Positions 41,761 to 50,672 of a stretch of 64,000 bases of DNA are shown here, piece after piece. The number at the start of each line of letters is the position of its first letter. Position 1 is the first letter of the stretch. The notes beneath the pieces are model-generated. The model was given only the letters and a program-made list of their open reading frames with translations, ran no database searches and was not told where the DNA came from. The DNA is from Spirillospora albida. Its GTDB lineage: Bacteria; Actinomycetota; Actinomycetes; Streptosporangiales; Streptosporangiaceae. The translations under genes and the position numbers were made by a program. The stretch is from contig NZ_JOFJ01000002.1 in NCBI RefSeq assembly GCF_000718255.1, positions 248,001-312,000 on the forward strand. Reading direction: 5' to 3'.

Positions 41761-42347
41761 CGGAGGCCGCGCGCGGCACGCGCGGCCCCGGCCGGCGTCC
41801 GGGGCCGACCGAGACGCGGGAGGCCATCCTCGCGAGGGCCCGGGAGCTGTTCGCCGAGAAGGGCTACGACGGGGCCTCGCTGCGGGCCATCGCCCGCGCC
41901 GCCGGGGTCGATCCCGCGCTCGTCCACCACTTCTTCGGGAACAAGGAGGGCGTGTTCGTCGAGGCGATGCGGTTCCCGGTGGAGCCGTCCGTCCTCCTGC
42001 CGCGCATCCTGGCCGCGCCCCGCGACGAGCTGGGCGAGACGATGGTGCGCAGCTTCCTCCTCGTCTGGGGGGACGCCGAGCGCCGTGCCCGGCTGCTGGC
42101 GATGCTGCGCTCGGCGATGACGAACGAGCGGGTCGCCGCGATGACGCGGGAGTTCCTGACGTCGGCCCTGTTCGGGCGGGCCGGGGAGGTCTCCGGGGTG
42201 CCGCCGCTGAAGGTGCAGGCCGCCGTCGGCCACATGATCGGCGTGATGATCCTCCGCTACGTGCTCGCGGTGGAGCCGCTGGCGTCCGCGTCCGAGGACG
42301 AGCTCGTGCGGCTCCTGGCGCCGGCCCTCCAGGGCTACCTCGGCTGA
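41757..42347 (+). CDS. TetR-family regulator, probably of the adjacent ABC exporter
   Basis: The 196-residue protein has a TetR helix-turn-helix (TREAILARARELFAEKGYDGASLRAIARAAGVDPALVHHFFGNKEGVF) and a TetR_C-type ligand-binding helical domain. TTG 41757 overlaps the upstream stop by 4 bases (TTGA), so translation is coupled to the isomerase gene. An ABC-2 drug exporter pair follows, and a dyad-rich promoter lies between, which suggests the usual TetR-controlled efflux arrangement. Confidence 0.88.
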   Translation: MTEAARGTRGPGRRPGPTETREAILARARELFAEKGYDGASLRAIARAAGVDPALVHHFFGNKEGVFVEAMRFPVEPSVLLPRILAAPRDELGETMVRSFLLVWGDAERRARLLAMLRSAMTNERVAAMTREFLTSALFGRAGEVSGVPPLKVQAAVGHMIGVMILRYVLAVEPLASASEDELVRLLAPALQGYLG

Positions 42348-42380
42348 CCGCTTCTTTTCCGACCTTCTGCGCCCCGGCTC

Positions 42381-42413
42381 TTGACCCGTGCCCGCGCACG
42401 GGCTTGAATTCAA
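42381..42413 (+). promoter_or_regulatory. Promoter with nested palindromes before the ABC-2 exporter
   Basis: TTGACC (42381-42386) and TTGAAT (42404-42409) are 17 bp apart and may be the -35 and -10 boxes. The spacer is a perfect inverted repeat CCCGTGC-ccgc-GCACGGG (42385-42402), and the -10 region is the palindrome TTGAATTCAA (42404-42413). The two dyads are good TetR operator candidates, or the first could be the tetR terminator. Confidence 0.6.
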
Positions 42414-42416
42414 CAC

Positions 42417-43148
42417 ATGATGAGTTATAAGCCGGCGGTGAGCGTGCGGGACCTGCGCGTCATGCGCGGCGGCCGCGCGGTCCTGCACGGGCTCACCTTC
42501 GACGTGCCGCGCGGCGCCGTCGTCGGCCTGCTCGGGCCGAGCGGCTGCGGGAAGACGACGCTGATGCGCGCGCTCGTCGGCGTCCAGATCGTCGAGGGCG
42601 GGACCGTGGCCGTCCTCGACGCGGAGGCCGGGTCGCCAGGCGTGCGGCGCCGCGTCGGGTACGCGACGCAGAACCCCGCCGTCTACGCCGACCTGACCGT
42701 CGCCGAGAACCTCGCCTACTTCGCGTCGGTGCTGCGCGCGCCGCGCTCCGACGTGGAGCGCGTCATCGGCGAGGTCGGGCTCGGCGACCACCGCGACCAG
42801 ATCGTCTCGACGCTGTCGGGCGGGCAGCTCAGCCGCGCGAACCTGGCCGTCGCGCTGCTCGGCGCGCCGGAACTGCTCGTCCTGGACGAGCCGACCGTGG
42901 GCCTCGACCCGGTGCTCCGCAACGAGCTCTGGGACCTGTTCCGCCGGCTCGCCGACCGCGGGGTGACGCTCGTGGTGTCGAGCCACGTGATGGACGAGGC
43001 GCGCCGCACCGACCGGCTGCTGCTGATGCGCGAGGGGCGCCTCCTCGCCGACGGCACGCCGGACGACCTCAGGGCCCGGACCGGGGCCGACGACCTGGAG
43101 GACGCCTTCCTCCGCCTCATCGCCGAACACGAGGAGAGCGCGCCATGA
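42417..43148 (+). CDS. ABC-2 type exporter ATPase
   Basis: The 243-residue ATPase has Walker A GPSGCGKTT, YATQNPAVYADLTVAENL (Q-loop), LSGGQLSRA (signature; Gln-Leu replaces the common Gln-Arg/Lys), Walker B LLVLDEPTVGLDP and switch SSHVMDEA. It resembles DrrA/CcmA-type drug exporters. It starts three bases after the palindromic promoter, so the leader is very short. It overlaps the permease gene by 4 bases. Confidence 0.92.
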   Translation: MMSYKPAVSVRDLRVMRGGRAVLHGLTFDVPRGAVVGLLGPSGCGKTTLMRALVGVQIVEGGTVAVLDAEAGSPGVRRRVGYATQNPAVYADLTVAENLAYFASVLRAPRSDVERVIGEVGLGDHRDQIVSTLSGGQLSRANLAVALLGAPELLVLDEPTVGLDPVLRNELWDLFRRLADRGVTLVVSSHVMDEARRTDRLLLMREGRLLADGTPDDLRARTGADDLEDAFLRLIAEHEESAP

Positions 43149-43879
43149 GCGTCCCGATCATCCTGGCCACGACGCGCCGGATCCTGGCGCAGCTCAAGCA
43201 CGACCACCGGACGCTCGGAATGCTGATCGGCGTGCCGAGCCTGCTGATGATCCTGCTGCGGTACGTGTTCGACGAGCCGGTGCTGTTCGACCGGATCGGG
43301 CCGATGCTGCTCGGCCTGTTCCCCTTCCTGATCATGTTCGTCGTGACGAGCGTGGCGACCCTCCGGGAGCGGACGGGCGGCACCCTCGAGCGGCTGATGT
43401 CGATGCCGACCGGCAGGCTGGACCTGCTGCTCGGCTACTCGCTGGCGTTCGGGCTGCTCACCCTCGTCCAGGTCGGGGTCGTCCTGGTGATCGCGCTGAC
43501 CTGGCTCGACCTCGACCTGAGCGGCTCGCTCGCGTCGCTGGTCGTCGTGGCGGTGCTGGACGCCCTGCTCGGCATGGCGCTCGGCCTGCTCGCGAGCGCG
43601 TTCGCCCGGACGGAGTTCCAGGCCGTCCAGTTCATGCCGGCCTTCGTCCTGCCGCAGCTGCTGCTGTGCGGGCTGATCATCCCGCGCGAGCGGATGGCGT
43701 CCTGGCTGGAGGCGGTCTCGGACGTCCTGCCGCTGACGTACGCGGTCGACGGGATGCGGGAGATCGCGGCGAACCCGGACGTCACCGGCAGGCTGCTGCT
43801 CGACGTCGCGGTGATCGCGGGATTCGTGGCGGTGGCGCTCCTGCTGGGCGCCGCTACCCTCCGCCGCCGCACGGCTTGA
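43145..43879 (+). CDS. ABC-2 type exporter permease
   Basis: The 244-residue permease has six hydrophobic segments and the ABC2_membrane pattern: RERTGGTLERLMSMPTGRLDLLLGYS (coupling helix), then FMPAFVLPQLLLCGLIIPRERMASWLEAVSDVLPLTYAVDGMREIA. The last part is typical of DrrB-like permeases. It partners the ATPase upstream. A drug or antibiotic is the likely cargo. Confidence 0.92.
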   Translation: MSVPIILATTRRILAQLKHDHRTLGMLIGVPSLLMILLRYVFDEPVLFDRIGPMLLGLFPFLIMFVVTSVATLRERTGGTLERLMSMPTGRLDLLLGYSLAFGLLTLVQVGVVLVIALTWLDLDLSGSLASLVVVAVLDALLGMALGLLASAFARTEFQAVQFMPAFVLPQLLLCGLIIPRERMASWLEAVSDVLPLTYAVDGMREIAANPDVTGRLLLDVAVIAGFVAVALLLGAATLRRRTA

Positions 43880-43890
43880 CGGAATATGGA

Positions 43891-43918
43891 TTGAACGCCC
43901 TGTTCGTCCTGGTAGCTT
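43891..43918 (+). promoter_or_regulatory. Promoter of the LCP gene
   Basis: TTGAAC (43891-43896) and TAGCTT (43913-43918) are 16 bp apart. The latter ends 7 bases before the ATG at 43926, so the transcript is expected to be leaderless. Confidence 0.65.
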
Positions 43919-43925
43919 CTGCGCC

Positions 43926-45083
43926 ATGACCCCCGGAGACCACCCCGGCGCCCCGGCGCCCCGGCGCCCCGGCGCGGCTCCCGAGGCCCCGGCGGCGCCC
44001 GCGCCGTCCGGTGGTCTCGGCGGGCTCGGCACCCTCGGCGCGGACGCCCCCGCGGACGCTCCCCCGGAGGGCCGCCGCAGGCGGCGCTGGCCTCGCGTCC
44101 TCATCGCGCTCGGCGTGTTCGTCGCGCTGATCACGGCGGGCCTCGCCGGGCTGGCCTGGCAGCGGCAGTCGTCCTACAACGGCAACGTCGGGCGCGTGCC
44201 GGACGCGCTGCCCGAGTCGAACCGGCCGGAGGCCAACGCGAGCGGCACCGAGAACTGGCTGCTCGTCGGATCCGACAGCCGCGCCGGCAACGGGACGACC
44301 GGCGACGGCAACGAGGTGTGGAAGCCGGGCCGGCAGCGCACCGACACGATCATGCTGCTGCACCTGCCCGCGGACCGCCGCAAGGCGTACATGATCTCGT
44401 TCCCGCGCGACTCCTGGGTGGAGATCCCCGGCTACGGCAACCAGAAGATCAACGCGGCGTTCTCGTTCGGCGGGCCGAAACTGCTCGTCCAGACCGTCGA
44501 GAACCTGACCGGCGTCCGCGTCGACCACTACGGCGCGATCGACTTCAACGGCTTCAAGTCCATGACGGACGCGCTCGGCGGCGTCACCGTCAACATCAAG
44601 CAGAGCGTGTACGACCCGGCGCGCAGGCAGCACTGGAACGCCGGGCGGCAGAAGCTGGACGGCGAGAAGGCGCTGCTGTTCGTCCGGCAGCGCTACAACC
44701 TGCCGAACGGCGACTTCGACCGGATCAAGCGGCAGCAGCAGTTCATGAGCGCGCTCGCCAGGCAGGCCGCCGACAAGGGCACGCTGAGCAACCCGCTGAA
44801 GCTCGACCGGTTCCTGTCCGCGTTCACCAAGTCGATCAGCGTGGACGACGGGGTGTCCGGCGGCGACCTGCGGTCGCTCGCGCTGTCGCTGCGGCGCCTG
44901 CGGCCCGCCGACGTGTCCTTCATCACCGCCCCGCACAAGGGCACCGGGATGCGCGCGAAGCAGAGCGTCGTGTTCCTCGACCAGGCCCGGTCGCAGGCGC
45001 TGTTCGACGCGGTCAAGCAGGCCGAGATGCCCGCGTACGTGCAGCGGTACGGCGGCGGGACGAACCTCGGCACGGTCTCATGA
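43926..45083 (+). CDS. LytR-CpsA-Psr (LCP) family cell-wall glycopolymer ligase
   Basis: LCP proteins attach teichoic acids or arabinogalactan-type polymers to peptidoglycan outside the membrane. The 385-residue protein has a Pro/Ala-rich cytoplasmic N-terminus, an RRRRR stop and one TM helix (about 58-80), and the LCP domain with LLVGSDSR, RQRTDTIMLLHL, FPRDSWVEIPGYGNQKINAAFSFGGP, and a VRQRYNLPNGDFDRIKRQQQF segment with the catalytic Arg residues. ATG 43926 has a leaderless promoter. It is not linked to wall-polymer synthesis genes here. Confidence 0.95.
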   Translation: MTPGDHPGAPAPRRPGAAPEAPAAPAPSGGLGGLGTLGADAPADAPPEGRRRRRWPRVLIALGVFVALITAGLAGLAWQRQSSYNGNVGRVPDALPESNRPEANASGTENWLLVGSDSRAGNGTTGDGNEVWKPGRQRTDTIMLLHLPADRRKAYMISFPRDSWVEIPGYGNQKINAAFSFGGPKLLVQTVENLTGVRVDHYGAIDFNGFKSMTDALGGVTVNIKQSVYDPARRQHWNAGRQKLDGEKALLFVRQRYNLPNGDFDRIKRQQQFMSALARQAADKGTLSNPLKLDRFLSAFTKSISVDDGVSGGDLRSLALSLRRLRPADVSFITAPHKGTGMRAKQSVVFLDQARSQALFDAVKQAEMPAYVQRYGGGTNLGTVS

Positions 45084-45154
45084 TCTGACGCTGAGCCGGG
45101 CATAACCCGGTCGCGGGGGGCCGATGCCGTCCCCCGGGACAAGGGGTTGCGACC

Positions 45155-46075
45155 GTGCTTCGTCAGGCGTTGCTGTTCGCGTCGCGCCGGAGCGGCGCGC
45201 GCCGGCTCGTGGAGACCGCGCCGGTCGGCCGCGACGTCGTCCGCCGGTTCGTCGCCGGGGAGACGGTCGAGGACGCGGCGCGCGTCACCCGCGAGCTCAC
45301 CGGGGACGGGCTGCTCGTCTCGCTCGACGTCCTCGGCGAGGACGTCCACGACGCCGCGCAGGCGGACGCGACCGTCCGGCGGTACGAGGCGCTCCTGGAA
45401 CGGCTCCGGTCCGCCGGGCTCGGCACCCGCGTGGAGGTGTCGCTCAAGCTGTCGGCCGTGGGCCAGGCCCTCGGCGAGGAGATCGCGCTGCGGAACGCAC
45501 GCCGCGTCTGCCTCGCCGCGCGCGCCGCCGGGACGACGGTCACCCTCGACATGGAGGACCACACGACCGTCCGCTCCACCCTGGGGATCGTCCACGAACT
45601 CCGCCGCGACTTCCCGGACGTGGGCGCCGTCATCCAGTCCTACCTGCGGGACGCCGAGGACTACTGCGAAGACCTCGCCTACGAGGGTTCGCGCGTCCGG
45701 CTGTGCAAGGGCGCCTATGCCGCGCCGGAGGCGGTCGCCTTCACCAGGCGTGCGGACATAGACCGCTCCTATGTCCGCTGCATGAAGGTCCTGCTGGCGG
45801 GCGACGGCTACCCGATGCTCGCCACCCACGACCCCAGGCTCATCGACATCGGGGCGGCACTGGCCGTCCTGCACGACCGCGATCCCAAGACGTTCGAGTA
45901 CCAGATGCTCTACGGCATCCGCCCGCAGGAGCAGCGGCGGCTGGCCGCCCAGGGGCGGCAGGTCCGCGTCTATGTGGCGTTCGGCGGCGAGTGGTACGGC
46001 TACTTCATGCGCCGCCTCGCCGAGAAGCCCGCCAATCTGGCGTTCTTCCTCAGGGCGGTCGCGACGAGGAGGTGA
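45155..46075 (+). CDS. Proline dehydrogenase
   Basis: This 306-residue FAD enzyme oxidises proline to 1-pyrroline-5-carboxylate. It is the short, single-domain form (PutB/PRODH). Seen are VSLKLSAVGQALG, VTLDMEDHTTVRSTL, AVIQSYLRDAEDYCEDL, VRLCKGAYAAPE, MLATHDPRL, FEYQMLYGIRPQEQRRLA and VYVAFGGEWYGYFMRRLAEKPAN. GTG 45155 has AAGGGG about 7 bases upstream. The P5C dehydrogenase partner is not in the window. proC, which runs the reverse reaction, starts 24 bases later; both being together suggests control of proline level or redox shuttling. Confidence 0.93.
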   Translation: MLRQALLFASRRSGARRLVETAPVGRDVVRRFVAGETVEDAARVTRELTGDGLLVSLDVLGEDVHDAAQADATVRRYEALLERLRSAGLGTRVEVSLKLSAVGQALGEEIALRNARRVCLAARAAGTTVTLDMEDHTTVRSTLGIVHELRRDFPDVGAVIQSYLRDAEDYCEDLAYEGSRVRLCKGAYAAPEAVAFTRRADIDRSYVRCMKVLLAGDGYPMLATHDPRLIDIGAALAVLHDRDPKTFEYQMLYGIRPQEQRRLAAQGRQVRVYVAFGGEWYGYFMRRLAEKPANLAFFLRAVATRR

Positions 46076-46099
46076 CGGCACCGGCAATAAACTGGGCCG

Positions 46100-46894
46100 G
46101 TGATTGCGATTCTGGGTGCCGGGAAGATGGGCGAGGCGCTGCTGTCGGGCGTGCTCCGGGCCGGCCGACGTCCGTCCGAGCTGATGGCGACCGCGCGCCG
46201 CGAGGAGCGCCGCGCGCTGCTGCGGGAGCGGTACGGCATCGAGGTCGTGTCGAACCACGACGCGGCCGTCAAGGCGACCACGCTCGTCCTCGCCGTCAAG
46301 CCGCAGGACATGGGCTCGCTGCTGGACGAGGTCGGCCCGCTGGTCCCGCCCGGCCGGCTGGTGATCTCGATGGCGGCGGGCATCACCACCGCGTTCATCG
46401 AGCAGCGGCTCCCCGAGGGCGTCCCGGTCGTCCGGGTCATGTCGAACACCCCGGTGCACGTGGACGAGGCGATGAGCGTCATCTCCGCCGGGTCGCACGC
46501 GGGCGAGGAGCACCTGAGGCTCGCCGAGGAGCTGCTGTCGCCGGTCGGGAAGGTGCTCCGCATCCCGGAGGCGCTCCAGGACGGCGCGACCGCCCTGTCG
46601 GGCAGCGGCCCCGCGTACTTCTACTACCTCGTCGAGGCGATGGTGGACGCCGGCATCCTGCTCGGCATGCCGCGCGCCGCCGCGCTGGAGATGGTGATCC
46701 AGTCGGCCGTCGGCGCCGCCGTCATGCTGCGCGACTCGGGCGAGCACCCGGTGCTGCTGCGCGAGGCCGTGACGTCCCCGGGCGGGACGACGATCGCCGC
46801 GATCCGGGAGCTGGAGCGCCATGGCGTCCGGGCGGCGGTGCTGGAGGCGATCGAGGCGGCCCGTGACCGGGGCGCGGAGCTGGCAGAAGGCTGA
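46100..46894 (+). CDS. proC: Pyrroline-5-carboxylate reductase (proC)
   Basis: ProC reduces P5C to proline with NADPH, the last step of proline synthesis. The 264-residue protein has the Rossmann motif IAILGAGKMGEALLSG, VLAVKPQDM, ISMAAGITTAF, VRVMSNTPVHVDEAMSVIS, ALSGSGPAYFYYLVEAMVDAGI and REAVTSPGGTTIAAIREL, all active-site segments. GTG 46100 lies 6 bases after TAAACT (46088-46093), a leaderless pattern. Confidence 0.95.
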   Translation: MIAILGAGKMGEALLSGVLRAGRRPSELMATARREERRALLRERYGIEVVSNHDAAVKATTLVLAVKPQDMGSLLDEVGPLVPPGRLVISMAAGITTAFIEQRLPEGVPVVRVMSNTPVHVDEAMSVISAGSHAGEEHLRLAEELLSPVGKVLRIPEALQDGATALSGSGPAYFYYLVEAMVDAGILLGMPRAAALEMVIQSAVGAAVMLRDSGEHPVLLREAVTSPGGTTIAAIRELERHGVRAAVLEAIEAARDRGAELAEG

Positions 46895-46896
46895 AA

Positions 46897-46910
46897 GTTC
46901 AACCTTGAAC
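46897..46910. promoter_or_regulatory. Perfect dyad downstream of proC
   Basis: GTTCAA-CC-TTGAAC is a perfect 6-bp-arm inverted repeat 2 bases past the proC stop and 37 bases before the small membrane-protein gene. It could be an operator for that gene. The half-sites TTCAA/TTGAA resemble those of the TTGAATTCAA palindrome at 42404, in reversed order. Confidence 0.4.
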
Positions 46911-46947
46911 ATTGAGCCGGAGCCGGCTTCCTGCTCGTGTTAGGGAC

Positions 46948-47367
46948 ATGAGACTCCTCCTTCGCCTGATCGTCGCCGCCGGGCTCGCCGTGGACGCGGT
47001 CGTCCACTGGCGCTTCGCACCGGACATGGCCTACGTGGAGGGCGGCTCCATCGGCGGGGACGCGCTGTTCCGCGCCCAGGCGGTGCTGGCCGCCGCCGTG
47101 GGGCTGCTCTCCCTCGCGTACGCGCGGCGCTGGACGTACGCGCTCGCGTTCCTCGTCGCGGGCAACGCGATCGGCGCGCTGCTGCTCTACCACTACGTGG
47201 ACGTGGGGGCGCTCGGGCCGCTGCCGAACATGTACGACCCCGCCTGGTACGGCGACAAGACGCTCAGCCTGGTCGGTGAGGGTGCCGCCGCCTTGGCGGC
47301 GCTCGCCGGATTCGCGCTCTCCGGCACCCGCCGCGTTCCGGACCGGACGCGCGAACCCGCCGCCTAG
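46948..47367 (+). CDS. Small four-helix membrane protein
   Basis: The 139-residue protein has four hydrophobic helices (LLLRLIVAAGLAVDAVVHW, ALFRAQAVLAAAVGLLSLAYA, ALAFLVAGNAIGALLLY, LVGEGAAALAALAGFAL) with a short loop holding NMYDPAWYGDKT. The size and spacing recall DoxX-like proteins, but the match is not good enough to name it. ATG 46948 is favoured over TTG 46912 because the hydrophobic core starts at once; neither has a clear ribosome-binding site. It is preceded by a perfect dyad. Confidence 0.7.
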   Translation: MRLLLRLIVAAGLAVDAVVHWRFAPDMAYVEGGSIGGDALFRAQAVLAAAVGLLSLAYARRWTYALAFLVAGNAIGALLLYHYVDVGALGPLPNMYDPAWYGDKTLSLVGEGAAALAALAGFALSGTRRVPDRTREPAA

Positions 47368-47425
47368 ATTGGCCTCAACCGGCCGATCATCCGGGTACGA
47401 CGTAGATCGCTCCTAGCATGCCGAC

Positions 47426-48778
47426 GTGGCCTCCCGGCGGTACGTTCCCGCGACGCTGGCCGTCGCGCTGCTCGCGGCGCAGGTCAGCGCGTGCACGGGT
47501 GGCGGCGAGGGCACGGACGTCCGGCTCGGGAAGGTCGTCCGGGCCGATGTGTCCGAGGTGGTGGAGGCTCCCGCCACCATGTCGGCGCGGGCGACGGCCA
47601 CGCTCCGCGCGCCCGCCGAGGGCAGTATCGAGCGCCTCTACGTGGGGGACGGCGACCGCGTCAAGGAGGGCGAGGTCCTCGCCACGATCGACTCGCCGGC
47701 GGCGGAGGAACGGCTCGCCCAGGCCAGGGAGGCGGACGGCTCGCTGGCCGGCGGCGGCGCGAACGTGCCCGCCGGCCTCGACCTGCGCGCCTTCCAGCGC
47801 AGAACCGACCGGACGGCCCGCGACGGCTTCGCCGCCGCCCGCAAGGCCGCCCACGAGATCCCCGACCCGAAGCGGCGGGCGCTCGTCCTCGCCGGGATCA
47901 CCAGGGCGGAGGGCGAGTACCGGACCGCGTCCGCCGCCGCCCGCGCGGCCGTGGCCAGGCTCGACGCCGGGCTCGGCGGGGTCGGGGACACACTCGCCTC
48001 GATCACGGCGGCGCAGCGGGTGCAGACCCGGGCGGCGGTCCGCGCGGCGGAGCGGACCGTCCGGGCACTGACGATCAAGGCGCCGTTCGACGGGGTCGCC
48101 GGGCTCGGCGGCCCGGCGGGCGGCGCGGGCATCGGCGATCTGCTGGGCCGCCTGCCCGCCCAGGCCGGAGCCCAGGTGGGCGCGCTCGCGGGCGGCCTCC
48201 CGGCGGGCGGAACCGCCAAGGACCCCGCGTCCATCGCGTCCGGCGCCCCCATCGGCAACGGCGAGGCGGTCGTCACGGTCACCGACGTCTCGAAGCTGTC
48301 CCTTGCCGCCGAGGTGGACGAGACCGACATCCTCCAGGTCGAGGAGGGGGTGCGGGCCGACGTCGAGTTCGACGCCGTGCCCGGCGCGTCCTACCCCGCC
48401 GAGGTCACCGGGGTCGGCGCGACGCCGAAGGAGTCCACCGGCGGCGGCGTCACCTACCGGGTCACCCTCGCGCTCGGGCGCGGGGCGTACGCGGGCGGCG
48501 GGGCCGCGCCCCGGCCGAAGCCCGGCATGAGCGCGCTCGTGAACCTGCGGGTCCGGGAGGTGCGGGGAGTGCTTTCGGTGCCGTCCGCCGCGATCGTCAG
48601 CAGCGGCCGCGAGTCGGTCGTGTGGGTGGTCGCCGGTGGGCGGGCGCAGCGGCGGGTCGTCCGGCTGGGTGCGCAGGGCGACGAGTCCGTCCAGGTCACG
48701 CGGGGTGTGCGGGAGGGCGAGACGGTCGTGGTGCGCGGCGCCGACGCCGTCCGCCAGGGCCAGGAGATCGACGCGTGA
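47426..48778 (+). CDS. Efflux periplasmic-adaptor-like lipoprotein (HlyD/MacA-like)
   Basis: The 450-residue protein has a signal peptide with lipobox VSAC (Cys23). A membrane-fusion-protein architecture follows: a biotinyl-lipoyl half (GSIERLYVGDGDRVKEGEVLATIDSP), a helical hairpin (about 100-215), the second lipoyl half (LTIKAPFDGVAG), and beta-barrel and C-terminal domains (SLAAEVDETDILQVEEGVRADVEFD; GMSALVNLRV). A Gly/Ala-rich insert lies at about 230-270. GTG 47426 follows TAGCAT (47414-47419) by 6 bases (leaderless). It is coupled by a 4-base overlap to the ATPase and permease genes, making a MacAB-like exporter of a Gram-positive cell. Confidence 0.9.
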   Translation: MASRRYVPATLAVALLAAQVSACTGGGEGTDVRLGKVVRADVSEVVEAPATMSARATATLRAPAEGSIERLYVGDGDRVKEGEVLATIDSPAAEERLAQAREADGSLAGGGANVPAGLDLRAFQRRTDRTARDGFAAARKAAHEIPDPKRRALVLAGITRAEGEYRTASAAARAAVARLDAGLGGVGDTLASITAAQRVQTRAAVRAAERTVRALTIKAPFDGVAGLGGPAGGAGIGDLLGRLPAQAGAQVGALAGGLPAGGTAKDPASIASGAPIGNGEAVVTVTDVSKLSLAAEVDETDILQVEEGVRADVEFDAVPGASYPAEVTGVGATPKESTGGGVTYRVTLALGRGAYAGGGAAPRPKPGMSALVNLRVREVRGVLSVPSAAIVSSGRESVVWVVAGGRAQRRVVRLGAQGDESVQVTRGVREGETVVVRGADAVRQGQEIDA

Positions 48779-49488
48779 GCACGCCCGCGCTGGAGGCCGT
48801 GGACGTCACCCGCACCTATCGGATGGAGGGCGTCGACGTCACCGCCCTGCACGGCGTCAGCCTGCGCATCGACGAGGGCGAGTTCGTCGCGATCCTCGGC
48901 CCGTCCGGCTCGGGGAAGTCGACGCTCATGCACCTGCTCGGCTGCCTCGACCGGCCCACCACCGGAGTCCTGCGGATCGGCGGCCGGGACGTCGCCGGCC
49001 TGTCGGACGCGGCGCTCGCCGAACTCCGCAACGCCCGCGTCGGCTTCGTGTTCCAGTCGTTCCACCTCCTCGCCCGGACGAGCGCGCGCGACAACGTGGC
49101 GCTCCCGCTCGTCTACCGGGGCGCGTCCCGGAAGGAGCGCCACCGCCGCGCCGCCGACGCCCTCGCCGCCGTCGGGCTCGCGCACCGCCTCGCGCACCGG
49201 CCGGGTCAGCTGTCGGGCGGGGAGCAGCAGCGCGTCGCGATCGCCCGAGCCCTCGTCGGCGACCCGGGCGTCGTCCTCGCGGACGAGCCGACCGGCAACC
49301 TCGACACCCGCACCGGCCACGACGTCATGGACCTCCTCGAACGCCTCAACCGCGACCGCGGCGTCGCGATCGTCCTCGTCACCCATGAACCCGACATCGC
49401 CGAGCGCGCCCGGCGCCGCGTCCATCTCCGGGACGGCCGGATGGAAAGCGACGAGCGCGACGATCCCCCGGAGCGCGGCGAGCGATGA
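48775..49488 (+). CDS. MacB-type ABC transporter ATPase
   Basis: The 237-residue ATPase has Walker A GPSGSGKST, FVFQSFHLLARTS (Q-loop), LSGGEQQRVAIARALV, Walker B VVLADEPTGNLDT and switch THEPD. It belongs to the LolD/MacB-ATPase group. GTG 48775 overlaps the adaptor stop, and its own stop overlaps the permease start, both by 4 bases. Confidence 0.93.
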   Translation: MSTPALEAVDVTRTYRMEGVDVTALHGVSLRIDEGEFVAILGPSGSGKSTLMHLLGCLDRPTTGVLRIGGRDVAGLSDAALAELRNARVGFVFQSFHLLARTSARDNVALPLVYRGASRKERHRRAADALAAVGLAHRLAHRPGQLSGGEQQRVAIARALVGDPGVVLADEPTGNLDTRTGHDVMDLLERLNRDRGVAIVLVTHEPDIAERARRRVHLRDGRMESDERDDPPERGER

Positions 49489-50672
49489 GGTTCGCCGAGT
49501 CGTTCCGGGTGGCGCTTGACGCGCTGCGGGTCAACCGGTTGCGCAGCGTCCTGACGATGTTCGGGGTGGTGGTCGGGGTCGCGGCGGTGGTCGTGCTGGT
49601 GGCGATCGGGACGGGGGCGCGGGATCTCGTGCGCAGCGAGATCGAGGGGCTCGGATCCAACATCGTCTTCGTGGCGCCGGGGGAGTTCACGCTCGGCTCG
49701 GCGCCCACGATCAGCCGGATGACCCTGGACGACGTCACCTACCTCGGCCGCGTCACCGGGGACGAGGACGCGATCGCGGTCGCGCTGAACTCCGGGGAGA
49801 CCGTCCGGGCCGGGCGCGCGGAGACGTTCGCGGGCATCGTCGGGGCCAACCAGAACCTCCGGAACGTCTTCGACCGGCCGCTGCGCCGCGGCCGGTACCT
49901 CAGCGAGGCGGACGTGGAGACCCGGCGGCGGGTCGTGGTGCTCGGCTCCGACGTCGCGCGGCGCCTGTTCGGCGACGCCGATCCCGTCGGGCGGCAGATC
50001 TCCGTGGCGGGCGGCACCCGGTTCCGCGTCGTGGGGGTGCTGGCGGAGGTGGGGCAGACGTTCGGGCAGACCCGCGACGGCGAGGTCCACGTCCCGGTCA
50101 CGACGGCGCAGCGCATGTTCGGCGTCGACCGCGTGGACTACCTCGCGATCCGCGCCCCCACCAAGGACGCCGTCCCGCGCCTTCAGGCCGAGGTCGTGGA
50201 CGCGCTGGAGCGCAAGTACCGGGGCGAGCGGTTCTCCGCCATCACGCAGACGCAGCTGCTCGGCACGATCGGCACGGTGCTCGGCGCGCTGACCGGGGTG
50301 CTGGCCGCGATCGCCGCGATCTCGCTGCTGGTCGGCGGCGTCGGCGTCTCCAACATCATGCTCGTCGGCGTGCGGGAGCGGACGCGGGAGATCGGGCTGC
50401 GCAAGGCGCTCGGCGCGCGGCAGCGGGACGTCCTCGCCCAGTTCCTGATGGAGGCGGTGCTGCTCACGACGCTCGGCGGGACGGCGGGGATCGCCCTCGG
50501 GACCGGCGCGGCGCTCGCGATCGCGGAGCTGTCGCCGGTGCCGGCCGCGGTGACGTGGTGGTCGCCGGCGCTCGCGTTCGCGGTGTCGGCGGCGGTCGGG
50601 GTGTTCTTCGGGGTCGTCCCCGCGCGCCGGGCGGGCCGGCTGGACCCGGTGATCGCGCTGCGCGCGGAGTGA
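49485..50672 (+). CDS. MacB-type ABC transporter permease
   Basis: The 395-residue permease has one N-terminal TM helix (SVLTMFGVVVGVAAVVVLVAIG), a MacB periplasmic core domain (about 45-245) and three C-terminal helices with the VRERTREIGLRKALGARQRDVLAQFLMEAVLLT coupling loop. It partners the ATPase and adaptor upstream. This is the four-TM MacB form. The last codons and the stop are part of a 22-base tandem duplication. Confidence 0.93.
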   Translation: MRFAESFRVALDALRVNRLRSVLTMFGVVVGVAAVVVLVAIGTGARDLVRSEIEGLGSNIVFVAPGEFTLGSAPTISRMTLDDVTYLGRVTGDEDAIAVALNSGETVRAGRAETFAGIVGANQNLRNVFDRPLRRGRYLSEADVETRRRVVVLGSDVARRLFGDADPVGRQISVAGGTRFRVVGVLAEVGQTFGQTRDGEVHVPVTTAQRMFGVDRVDYLAIRAPTKDAVPRLQAEVVDALERKYRGERFSAITQTQLLGTIGTVLGALTGVLAAIAAISLLVGGVGVSNIMLVGVRERTREIGLRKALGARQRDVLAQFLMEAVLLTTLGGTAGIALGTGAALAIAELSPVPAAVTWWSPALAFAVSAAVGVFFGVVPARRAGRLDPVIALRAE

